A program made the translations under genes and the position numbers. The notes below the pieces were generated by a model, which did not search any database, had not been told where the DNA came from, and saw only the letters and a program-made list of their open reading frames with translations. Positions 18,589 through 26,784 of a stretch of DNA of 50,544 nucleotides are shown here, piece by piece. The DNA lies in assembly GCA_022360055.1 (NCBI GenBank), contig JAKSDO010000227.1:1-50544 (forward strand), read 5' to 3'. Each line of letters opens with the position of its first letter. Positions within the stretch are counted from its first letter, which is position 1. The stretch is from Cytophagales bacterium (GTDB lineage: Bacteria > Bacteroidota > Bacteroidia > Cytophagales > Cyclobacteriaceae).

Positions 18589-18842
18589 TAATCCTCGACT
18601 AACTTCTTTCTTAATCCCCTACCTTTTTTGATTTGGTTGATGGATTCGTAAAGACGATCGGCATTTTTCTTGGAACTCAGCAAGTGCATTGTTTCCATTA
18701 TTGAATTATACTCATCCAGTGATATAATAACAGTTCCTCTGCCACTTCCTCTTTTAAGGATCAATATTTCATTGTTTTCTTCGACGTCGTCAAGATATTT
18801 TTTCAAGTGTGTTCTAAATTCAGTGTAATTCGCAGCAATCAT
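18588..18842 (-). CDS. yefM: YefM/Phd-family antitoxin
   Basis: 84 residues from the ATG at 18842. An in-frame TTG 21 bases upstream is possible, but MIAANYTEFRTHLKKYLDDV is the normal YefM start. The N-terminal half is the DNA-binding Phd fold (VIISLDEYNSIMET). The C-terminal tail (NQIKKGRGLRKKLVED) is the flexible part that covers the toxin. It is the first gene of the minus-strand operon with yoeB. Confidence 0.9.
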   Translation of the reverse strand: MIAANYTEFRTHLKKYLDDVEENNEILILKRGSGRGTVIISLDEYNSIMETMHLLSSKKNADRLYESINQIKKGRGLRKKLVED

Positions 18843-18857
18843 TTCGTCCTTATTTAA

Positions 18858-18873
18858 GTACAAATATAAGTAC
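18858..18873 (-). promoter_or_regulatory. yefM-yoeB promoter and GTAC repeats
   Basis: On the minus strand TATATTTG (18861-18868) fits TAnnTTTG. It is flanked by two GTAC cores (18858-18861 and 18870-18873) 12 bp apart. YefM operators in E. coli have TGTACA cores, so the pair is a plausible autoregulatory operator. The rest of 18874-19069 has only short inverted repeats (CCACCGGTGG at 18959; GTATATC/GATATAC at 18971-19000). Confidence 0.55.
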
Positions 18874-19069
18874 GTTTAATGGATTTAAAAGTTTTAACCT
18901 CCAAGTCTTTTGAGAATAGTAGCTTATGCTTGAAGTCCAACGCCCCACTGACTGGGCCCCACCGGTGGATGTATATCCGGATCGGACATGTATGATATAC
19001 ATATTTTGGCAGTAGTTATTATGTTTTTTACTCCACGTTTAATAGGTTAACCACAAATTCAATTAAAAG

Positions 19070-19360
19070 CTAGATTGATATAGGGACAATGTTATCTATT
19101 ATTTCTTTAATCTCTGCTTTCACTTTTCGCAGATCGTATTCGCGTTGTAGATTCATCCAGAACTCAGGAGTTGTACCAAAATATTTTGACAGTCGCATAG
19201 CAGTGTCAGCCGTGATGCCTCTTTCTCCTTTAATAATCAAACTAATTCTGGTCTGCTGAACACCGATGGATTTTGCTAGCCTATATGCCGAAATTCCCAT
19301 AGGGATCAAGAACTCTTCTTGCAAAACTTCTCCCGGATGTATGTTTGCTATATTTTTCAT
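19070..19360 (-). CDS. higA: HigA-family antitoxin
   Basis: 96 residues with the HigA hallmark IHPGEVLQEEFLIPMGIS at the N-terminus, an XRE helix-turn-helix (YRLAKSIGVQQTRISLIIKG) and the FGTTPEFWMNLQ segment. It lies 9 bases downstream of the toxin gene, in the toxin-first order typical of higBA. Confidence 0.92.
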   Translation of the reverse strand: MKNIANIHPGEVLQEEFLIPMGISAYRLAKSIGVQQTRISLIIKGERGITADTAMRLSKYFGTTPEFWMNLQREYDLRKVKAEIKEIIDNIVPISI

Positions 19361-19369
19361 AATAAATTT

Positions 19370-19651
19370 TCAATGATAATCAGTAATTTTTACTCCTTTT
19401 ACCTGGCCATCATTCCATATGAAAATAATTCTCCACTGCATATTTATGCGAATAGAATGATAGTCTTTTAAGTCACCTTTCAGCGCGTGCAATCTGTTAG
19501 AAGGTGGAATACGTAAATCTTCCAAATTGTGAGCTGCATTCAACATGAATAATTTTCTCAACGCAATTTTACAAATCTGAGCACTCCATTTTCTGGTTTT
19601 CTCACCATTCCAGACCTTCTCAGTTTCCTTGCAACTAAATTCAACAATCAT
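19370..19651 (-). CDS. higB: HigB-family toxin
   Basis: 93 residues of the RelE/HigB fold. Typical elements are RKWSAQICKIALRKLFML, the LRIPPSNRLHALKGDL stretch and the end WRIIFIWNDGQ..GVKITDYH. A ribosome-dependent mRNA interferase by family. It is the first gene of the operon. Confidence 0.92.
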   Translation of the reverse strand: MIVEFSCKETEKVWNGEKTRKWSAQICKIALRKLFMLNAAHNLEDLRIPPSNRLHALKGDLKDYHSIRINMQWRIIFIWNDGQVKGVKITDYH

Positions 19652-19714
19652 TTATATACTAATATACGATAAAGATACTATTTTAGTTCGATACTATCCT
19701 GATGAGATTGTATA

Positions 19715-19924
19715 TTACCTTGGGATCAAGTTCTCCATAAACTTCTTTCCGGAAGAATCTTCAAAGCTATCTAAATATGCCTCAGTAGTTTGAAGCGATT
19801 TATGCCCCAATGATTCACTGATAAATTCAGTGGGTGCACCTGACCTTTTGAGAACTGTAGCAAATGAATGCCTGGCAGCATAAGTAGTCAGAGGTTTAGT
19901 GATTTTATGCTTCCTCCGATTACG
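19715..19924 (-). pseudogene. Tyrosine integrase, C-terminal fragment
   Basis: About 70 residues of a tyrosine recombinase of the Bacteroidota integrative-element type: the arginine box (TTYAARHSFATVLKRSG), LGHKSLQTTEAYLDSF with the H and nucleophilic Y, then a KKFMENLIP tail. The arm-binding and core-binding domains are missing. The fragment ends where the plus-strand DUF4143 remnant begins, so the breakpoint lies at about 19.90-19.92 kb. It marks this block as a decayed integrative element. Confidence 0.85.
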
Positions 19925-20803
19925 TTCTATGAATACATAAACATGCAAAACCTAGATCATCTGGTAAAACCTTTAAAATTACCTTGGGGTGATGACAGGG
20001 TGCCATTTTATAATGCTTCGGATATTAAGGAATTTAATAGGCACTTTATAAACTATATAAATTTCGGAGGTTACCCTGAGGCTATTTTCTTAGAAACAGT
20101 CCGTCGTAATCCTGAGCGATTTATCCGACAAGATGTGGTTGATAAGGTATTGCTCCGGGATTTGCCAAGCTTATATGGTATTGCCGATGTACAGGAACTA
20201 AACTCTTTATTTACAACCATTGCCTATAATACAGGTCAGGAATTTTCCCTGGAAACAATAAGTCGCCAATCCGGTTCGCCAAAAAACTCCATCAAAAAAT
20301 ACCTTGAGTATTTAGAAGCAGCTTTCCTGATTCGGATTGTCCGCCGAATTGACCAATCAGGCAAACGCTTTTTGCGCGATAATTTCTTCAAAATTTATCT
20401 AACTAATCCATCCTTGCGAAGTGCTTTATTTTCACCTATTGATCCGCTGGATGAATTAATGGGAGCTTTAACGGAAACTGCGATCTTTTCTCAGTGGATG
20501 CACCGCCAGACCTTTACCCCCTATTACGCCCGTTGGAGTAATGGAGAAATAGATATGGTAGGTATTAACCGAAAAGATTTAAAGCCAGCATGGGTCTTGG
20601 AAATAAAATGAAGTGATAAATATGTAAAGGAACCTAAAAAACTAAAAAGTCTCTTTAAATTTTGTTCCGAAAACAAAATAAATCAGGCTTTGGTAACAAC
20701 CATCAATTACAATGATGTGCAGACCGTAAATGATGTTGAACTCACATTTATTCCATGTTCAACCTATGCTTACACAGTTGGTTTGAACACCATACAAAAA
20801 TAA
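19904..20803 (+). pseudogene. AAA ATPase with DUF4143, 5' truncated and with internal TGA
   Basis: Begins at FMLPPITFYEYIN, the usual linker after the AAA domain, so the ATPase half is gone. The DUF4143 part then runs normally (GGYPEAI, RQDVVDKVLLRDLPSLYGI, SGSPKNSIKKYLEYLEAAFLI). At 20609-20611 the frame meets TGA where the family has Trp (LEIKW), and reads on in frame as SDKYVKEPKKLKSLFKFC to TAA at 20801-20803. A W-to-stop change plus 5' loss makes it a pseudogene. Confidence 0.85.
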
Positions 20804-21070
20804 CAAGGCATTCAACGCATTAAATAGTGGAGCATTGTATCAAAGATAGGTTGAGCGAAATGAACTTGTATGCATCAGAGCAAGTGTCTAACTTATAGCA
20901 TAAATCCAGGGGATTAATTGATCTTTGCCACAATGTTTGTATTAGTGCAAACATTTTAGTTTTATATCAAGTAAAATCGGTAAAAGTGAATGTGCGTATA
21001 TGTCTTAAAAAGGGCATTTATACATGTTTGGGTTAAGTATTTATAAAATCGATAAGGCTAAAACGACTTA
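20804..21070. other. No gene seen
   Basis: AT-rich spacer between the broken DUF4143 gene and the tRNA fragment. No conserved reading frame or clear repeat. Confidence 0.5.
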
Positions 21071-21113
21071 CTACGGATCAGGAGGTCGGGGGTTCGAATC
21101 CCTCCATTTTCAC
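21071..21113 (+). repeat. tRNA-Arg(ACG) 3' half, probable attachment site
   Basis: The 43 bases read as anticodon loop CTACGGA (anticodon ACG), anticodon-stem 3' strand TCAGG, variable loop AGGTC, T-arm with loop TTCGAAT between GGGGG and CCCTC, then acceptor strand CATTTTC and discriminator A. The bases before CTACGGA do not form the matching 5' half, and no complete tRNA lies in the window. A tRNA 3' half next to a tyrosine-integrase remnant is the classical attR/attL signature. Orientation puts the element to the left and the old chromosome to the right. Confidence 0.75.
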
Positions 21114-21572
21114 GCTGAAAATCAAAGAGTCACACAATATTTTGTAATTCTTTTTTCTTTATGGGGTAAACAAACCACATTAAAAGGAAACTTTCTATCA
21201 GCTATTTCGATTTTCTATAAACCTATATATAATCTATCTCAAACTCTGCTGGATATTCTGGAGCCCTATCAGCTCCCGAGGTTTTAAAATATAAGGATAT
21301 ATGGTCTGGGACTATCTTCTTTGACTTATAAGTGACTATCAGCTCATTGGTTTACAGCTAAATTGTTTGAATTCAGCAAAGGAGGAACATAAACTTAGGT
21401 ATTGTATTTAGACAAAGTGAAATTGAGGTTTGGTTTTCATTTGCCCGCAAATCTAAAACCATAACAATATTCATTCCTCGCTTTTGCTCAACAAAAACTG
21501 CTAAATAAGAGTATATTCCCAAATTTGGAATGATTATAATAAATCTTCGTGTACGAAAAGGGACTAGTCCAT
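21114..21572. other. Intergenic, three copies of CTATCAGCT
   Basis: No gene. The 9-mer CTATCAGCT occurs at 21195-21203, 21266-21274 and 21336-21344, spaced 71 and 70 bases, on the same strand. It may be a protein-binding array or chance. Confidence 0.4.
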
Positions 21573-22161
21573 TTATCGCCCGGTTACTTCTTTCAGTTTG
21601 TTGAAAAAATCCTTTTTTCGCTCTGTGCTGATTTGCCAGTCAACAGGTACACCAAAATAATAATCAAAGCCCATTTCAAGTGGGCCGGATTTTAGAGGTT
21701 TATTCCAGTCGATAGGTTTTTCATTACCAAAACCAAGATGCCATTTTCCAATGCATGCTGTACTGTAACCTGCTTTTTCAAATACCTCTGCAATTGTTGC
21801 TTTATTAGTGTCAATAACAAGTGGATCTTTAAGGAAAATAGGTTTTGTAAGCCCTGTGGCGAAATGGATATTCTCCTGTTAAAAGGGCATATCTAGATGG
21901 TGTACAAACTGCAGAGGCTGAATGAGCATCTGTAAACATACGCCCCTGGCCGGCTAATTTATCAATGTCTGGTGTACTTACGTGTGTAGCACCATAACAA
22001 CTTAAATCTCCGTACCCCAAATCGTCTGTATTAATGATAATAACATTAGTTTTTTTTCCTTCTTTAGTTTCTTTTTCTTTTGAAATACATGAACTACAAA
22101 ATACTGTAGCGAGTAGAGTAACAGCTACCCACAATGAAATACGCGTTGTCTTATTTTCCAT
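21573..22161 (-). pseudogene. Sulfatase, frameshifted and internally deleted
   Basis: Starts as a normal secreted sulfatase lipoprotein (CSSCISK), with NTDDLGYGDLSCYGA and the Cys sulfatase motif CTPSR. The frame is lost at about 21848 after GEYPFRH; one base over, the protein continues as TKPIFLKDPLVIDTNKATI and KWHLGFG. After DYYFGVPV it jumps directly to a C-terminal-like stretch ending KLKEVTGR, so roughly 300 residues are missing. The best match in the window is the sulfatase at 26785, whose sequence runs through the same region intact. Last gene of the locus and next to the island edge. Confidence 0.85.
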
Positions 22162-22180
22162 ATTATCGTCTTAAATTAAA

Positions 22181-23629
22181 TTAATCTCTTTTAACAATAT
22201 TTCTGACTTCTTTTGGTAAGTCTTTCCAATCTCTTGGGTGGCTAATAACCGGAACTTCGGGAAACAAAGTCCCAGTTGGTCTTTGCCCACTTCCTCTCTG
22301 GTTGTATTCGCCCAGCTCTTTACGAGCCTGCTCAGCTATCTTTAATAATTTTCCAACAATTTCGGGGTGTTCTTTCGACACATCGTTGGTTTCTGCCACA
22401 TCGGCAGACAGGTCATACAGAACAGCATTTTCAATATCAATAAATTCCTCTTTACTTTTATCCCACCAGGGAATTTGGTTTAATGAACGTGGCAAATGCA
22501 GCTTCCAGTTTTTGTATGACACAGCCTGCAAATTTTCGCAATTATAGTAATAGTAAGGCTTTGCCGTATCCAAAGATGTATTGTCTCCATTAAAAACCGG
22601 CAAAATGCTTTTACCATCATATTTTTTATCTGATGGCATTTTTGCTCCAATGATTTCAGAAAGCGTGGGAAATACATCCATGGAATATACCGGTATATCT
22701 AGAATTGCGTTTTGAGCAATGCCTTTATTCCAGGCGACAATAAATGGCACCCTGTGCCCACCATCCAACGAAACATATTTAGTGCCACGGTAAGGAGATG
22801 CATACGTATTCGATACAGGGCCGTTGTCGGAAGTAAAAATAAGTATGGTATTGGATAGCGTACCTGCCTTGTCAAGTGATTTGACTATTTCACCAATACT
22901 CCAGTCCAACTCCTGAATAACATCGCCCCTGACGCCATCTCCTGATGACCCTTCAAAAGCTTTTCCGGCCTTATAAGGTGTATGCGGGTAATTGTGTGAA
23001 TAAAACAAAAAGAATGGTTGATTGGAATTTTTCTTAACAAAATTACATATGCGCTTAGTGTATAATTCTGTTAGTTTTTCAAGAGGTGTTTCCTCATAAA
23101 GCACTTTTGTTCCATCGTAGAATTTACTGCTGTGGTTATAATTGCAAGGCATGCCATAATAATCGTCAAAGCCCTGGTTTAAACATGAAAACTGGTCTTC
23201 GGTACCCAAGTGCCATTTACCAACCATAAACGTTTTATAATCTCTTGTTTTAAATTGTTCGGCAATAGTTATTTCTGTCGTATCCAATCCTAAAAACCAA
23301 TGCGCTTCCCGTTTTGGGTTAATGCCCATGTAAAGTCCGCATCGTTGAGGATATGCCCCCGTTAGCAGTGCCGCCCTTGAAGGAGAGCAAATTGAGGAGG
23401 CGGTTCTGTAATTGGTAAAACGAAGACCATGGCGGGCAAGAGCGTCTATATTAGGTGTTTTTATATTTACAGCACCAAAGCAGCTAAGGTCGGCATAGCC
23501 CAAATCATCGGCCATGATAACCACAACATTGGGAGGCGTAAGCGGTTTCGTTTGTTTTGTGTAACTACCGTATAGTAGAAATAAAGAGCTAACCGCCAGC
23601 CATAGGTGCTTTGGACAAGTGAATTTCAT
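22181..23629 (-). CDS. Secreted S1 sulfatase, Cys type
   Basis: 482 residues with an N-terminal hydrophobic leader. Metal site MADDLGYADLSC (D41, D42), formylglycine motif C81-S-P-S-R85 in SICSPSRAALLTG, KWHLG lysine/histidine, and the ILIFTSDNGP metal ligands. C81 must be oxidised to formylglycine by a maturase, which is not encoded in the window. The subfamily cannot be set without a database. It lies 7 bases from the broken sulfatase upstream, so it is co-transcribed in the minus-strand locus. It probably removes sulfate esters from the glycan imported by the SusCD pair. Confidence 0.9.
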   Translation of the reverse strand: MKFTCPKHLWLAVSSLFLLYGSYTKQTKPLTPPNVVVIMADDLGYADLSCFGAVNIKTPNIDALARHGLRFTNYRTASSICSPSRAALLTGAYPQRCGLYMGINPKREAHWFLGLDTTEITIAEQFKTRDYKTFMVGKWHLGTEDQFSCLNQGFDDYYGMPCNYNHSSKFYDGTKVLYEETPLEKLTELYTKRICNFVKKNSNQPFFLFYSHNYPHTPYKAGKAFEGSSGDGVRGDVIQELDWSIGEIVKSLDKAGTLSNTILIFTSDNGPVSNTYASPYRGTKYVSLDGGHRVPFIVAWNKGIAQNAILDIPVYSMDVFPTLSEIIGAKMPSDKKYDGKSILPVFNGDNTSLDTAKPYYYYNCENLQAVSYKNWKLHLPRSLNQIPWWDKSKEEFIDIENAVLYDLSADVAETNDVSKEHPEIVGKLLKIAEQARKELGEYNQRGSGQRPTGTLFPEVPVISHPRDWKDLPKEVRNIVKRD

Positions 23630-23636
23630 TGAATCG

Positions 23637-25087
23637 TTAATTATTTGTAGTTCTGGCTGTACCTAGAAAGAAACGGGCCCCTTTGCCGAAGTTGTTGTAA
23701 TCACCAATATCGTTTCTCGCGATTTCAACCAATCCCAGAAGCTCGTTCACGACTTCAAGATGTTGACTTGCCACATCTTTTTGTTCGCCCACATCATCAG
23801 AAAGATTATACAGTGCAGGATTATTAAAATTCACACGGTCTTCGGGTTTAATATAAGCTTCCCACCCTTTAGGATACGTTTCGGTATATGGCAGGTGAAG
23901 TTTCCATTTTCCTTTGCGAATAGCCTGTAGGCGGTCATGTGCATAATAGTAGTATGGTCTTTCCGGATAGATATTAGTTTCTGGTGCTAAGAACAACTCT
24001 GAAATATCCTTCCCGTCAATAACACGGTCGTTGGGCATTAGCGCTCCGGCCAGTTTAACCAGCGTCGGAAAAATATCGATGGTTGCGGTTATCTGTTGAC
24101 TGGTACTGTTTGCTTTTACTCTATCGGGTCCCCAAAGAATACTGGGCACTCTCAAACCACCTTCCCAGGTTGTACATTTGTGTCCGCGTAAGGGCGTTGC
24201 TGTTCCGCCATGCGAACCACCTTCATCCTTTTGCAGACTCAGAACAGGGTGGCCATCCAACCACCATGGGCCATTATCACTGGTAAACAAGACATAGGTG
24301 TTCTTTTCCAAACGCAATTCCTTTATGCACGAAAGAATCTGACCGGTACTCCAGTCGATTTCCTCAATCACATCGCCGTAAAGTCCGCGTTCCGACCTGC
24401 CTTTAAAGGACTGGGATGCCCCTAAACGGATATGAGGCATGGAGTGAGGTAAATAAACAAAAAAAGGTTCATTTTGATTTTTGCGAATAAAATCGATGAC
24501 TTCTTCAGTGTATTTTTTGTTAGCGTATTTAAATCCGCTTTCCGTTCAATAACCTCTTCATTGCGAAGCAAATTGACGTAACTATCGTTACTGGATGGCG
24601 TACCAAAAAAATAATCAAACCCTTGTCTTGTTGGGAGCGATAGAGTATCGTATTTCTCCTGGCTGTGCCCTGCCAGGTCCCATTTCCCAAAACATCCGGT
24701 AGTGTATCCGGCTTCTTTCAGCAATTCGGCTATAGTAATTTCTTCATTGGACATATTAGGATGATACTCATTTGCAGGATTTTTTCGAGCCACCCTAAGC
24801 GGATAGCACCCTGTCATAAGCGACGAGCGTGATGGACCGCATACCGTTTGGGCATAGAAATTGGTAAAGCGCATACCCTCTTTTGCCATGGCATCGATAT
24901 GCGGTGTGCGAATGTTTGGCGACCTAAAACAACCCAAATCCTGGCAGCCCTGATCGTCGGTAAAAATAACAATGATGTTAGGCTTGTTACTTCCTACCTT
25001 TTCCCGTGTTCTTTCATTATTTAGATTACATCCGTTTACACATATACAACATATCAACAAAAAAACGATAAACTTATTTTTTATCAT
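23637..25087 (-). pseudogene. Sulfatase lipoprotein split by a frameshift
   Basis: The start ATG at 25087 gives a lipoprotein leader (CICVNGC, C20). TDDQGCQDLGC, CGPSR with C83, and KWDLAGH are present. At about 24533-24548, after EVIERK, the frame shifts; the other frame continues with YTEEVIDFIRKNQNEPFFVY, PHSMPHIRLGAS and LFTSDNGPWW to a normal C-terminus. All family elements are present once the shift is repaired, so this is either one recent indel or a sequence error. The KWHLG histidine is replaced by D in KWDLAG. Spacing to the GH172 gene upstream is 16 bases. Confidence 0.88.
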
Positions 25088-25103
25088 ACTTACTTTATAG
25101 CAT

Positions 25104-26711
25104 TTAAAATTCATCATCAGAATCCCTATTGCTTTGTGTCTCCTTATCACCATACCAATACATACCCACGGCGTATTCCATGTCGCACTCGGCCCAATGC
25201 CATACTTCCATATCCAATTTTAAGGACTTCCCAAAAGGCATGACATCCAATGCACGTGTTCGTGTTTCGGTACTGTAACCTTGAGTATTTCGCTCTTTTG
25301 TAGTCTTACGGTTTAATTTATTATATACATGGCTACACGGCTGCGCATGAAATGGATGCTCATAAAAATCGGTACTTCTGCCTCCCCATGAATAGGCATA
25401 ATAGTCCTCTGTTCCCGTACCAAATATGGATGGAAAATCCTCGCCATCAACCCATATTTTTTCATCTCCTTCGCCCCACCAGGTTTTTACCGGGTTGTAT
25501 ACTGTTAGGGCATCACCTACATACACCCCTCGTCCCAGGGCCTCGATATAATTCCAATCCGAATAAGGCCGGGTGGGAACCGGGTTTTGGTAGCGGTAGC
25601 CTGCATGGAAATACATCGAATTATCATCCCACTCCCAATCTCCTGCTCGAGCTTCAAAAGTTACATCTACAGACTGCTTTGAAGTATTTAGAATAGAAAT
25701 AGAACCCGATTGTTGATAAGGCATCACCCAACGACAAGATAAGGTGCCGTCTTCAGCAACAGTGCGGTACCAACCCTGGAAAGGATTTAAACCTACTCCT
25801 GTACCAAAAAACTCGCTGACGGGGCAATACACCGTTTGCTTGCCATCAAAATTCATTTTTACAATGACCGAACGTGTGATTGTTGAATCCTGATAATCGC
25901 CTAATTTTAGAGACAAGGCACGTACGGCAGCTTTACCCTTGGGTAATTGAACTGTTTTTTCTTCATTTACCCCCAGTTGGGTGTTAAAAGCTACTTTTTT
26001 GCCCTTTGTTTTATTGGTTGGTGTTAACAGGTTTTTTCCTATTTGTGTTATTTGTGATTTTGCCTTTTCAAAATCTTCCGTGGTAAAGGTTTTTACCTTG
26101 GTTCCTTCTGCATACTCACGATAGGTAAATTGATAAAAGAAAGGCTGATCGGTAACCGTTACCTTACAACTTTTTGCATAGGGTATGGGGAAAAACGACA
26201 CCGCCGATCGCAAGGATTTGTGGGCAAAAGGAAAAGGAATCATCCCCGTTCCGTTAAACAAGCCCAGCATATTCCCCTGAAGTGTTGGTTCTTTGGCCCC
26301 GTCCAAATAGATTTTTATTTGAATATCAGTATCTGGAATATTGAATTTCCTGAAAGGCATCCAGGTACGCACAATAGCCCCTGCACCTTTGTGGTCCATC
26401 AATACCCATTCTTTTTTCCCGTTTTTCTCTTCGATACGGATGAAGTTTTTGTCTTCTTCCGTTTGATTGTTATCCTTGTTATTAAACCAGCCTTCAGCAC
26501 CCTCAGGACTTACCGAAGCCCGGTTATAACTACTCTCCTGTTTTAACCGAAAATCGATTTTTGGATATTTGGCAATGGCATCGCGGTCTATCATTTCATT
26601 TAATAATGATTCGATACTTACGGCATCGTCTTTTATTTCAAAAGAAGCCATCAATCCTCCGCAAATCATTGCAAGTAGGATTATTGTTGTTACTTTGATT
26701 ACACTTCCCAT
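25104..26711 (-). CDS. GH172 (DUF2961) glycosidase
   Basis: 535 residues, secreted (leader 1-22). The DUF2961 landmarks are GPGAGAIVRTW-like KGAGAIVRTWMPF, CPVSEFFGTGVG, and WWGEGDEKIWVDG followed by FGTGTEDYY. As I recall, the GH172 founder uses two glutamates 21 residues apart; here E414 (WWGEGDE) and E435 (GTGTED) have exactly that spacing. The family acts on fructo- and arabinofuranosides (difructose dianhydride synthase/hydrolase, D-arabinan exo-enzymes) as a jelly-roll trimer. Its place among sulfatases and a SusCD pair suggests a sulfated furanoside-containing substrate. Confidence 0.88.
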   Translation of the reverse strand: MGSVIKVTTIILLAMICGGLMASFEIKDDAVSIESLLNEMIDRDAIAKYPKIDFRLKQESSYNRASVSPEGAEGWFNNKDNNQTEEDKNFIRIEEKNGKKEWVLMDHKGAGAIVRTWMPFRKFNIPDTDIQIKIYLDGAKEPTLQGNMLGLFNGTGMIPFPFAHKSLRSAVSFFPIPYAKSCKVTVTDQPFFYQFTYREYAEGTKVKTFTTEDFEKAKSQITQIGKNLLTPTNKTKGKKVAFNTQLGVNEEKTVQLPKGKAAVRALSLKLGDYQDSTITRSVIVKMNFDGKQTVYCPVSEFFGTGVGLNPFQGWYRTVAEDGTLSCRWVMPYQQSGSISILNTSKQSVDVTFEARAGDWEWDDNSMYFHAGYRYQNPVPTRPYSDWNYIEALGRGVYVGDALTVYNPVKTWWGEGDEKIWVDGEDFPSIFGTGTEDYYAYSWGGRSTDFYEHPFHAQPCSHVYNKLNRKTTKERNTQGYSTETRTRALDVMPFGKSLKLDMEVWHWAECDMEYAVGMYWYGDKETQSNRDSDDEF

Positions 26712-26784
26712 GTCCTATATGGTTTATTTTGATTTAATACGTTTAGAGACTTTTTAAATAATAATCAATAAAATATTATTGGGC

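Noticed and set aside
18959-18968. CCACCGGTGG palindrome between yefM and higA
   Set aside because: It lies upstream of yefM but far from its promoter and downstream of the higA stop; no support for a function.
20609-20611. TGA as selenocysteine or programmed read-through
   Set aside because: Family members have Trp here, no SECIS-like hairpin follows, and the gene is already 5' truncated.
21024-21287. 87-codon frame over the tRNA fragment
   Set aside because: It reads through the tRNA-Arg 3' half; the sequence is explained by the RNA remnant.
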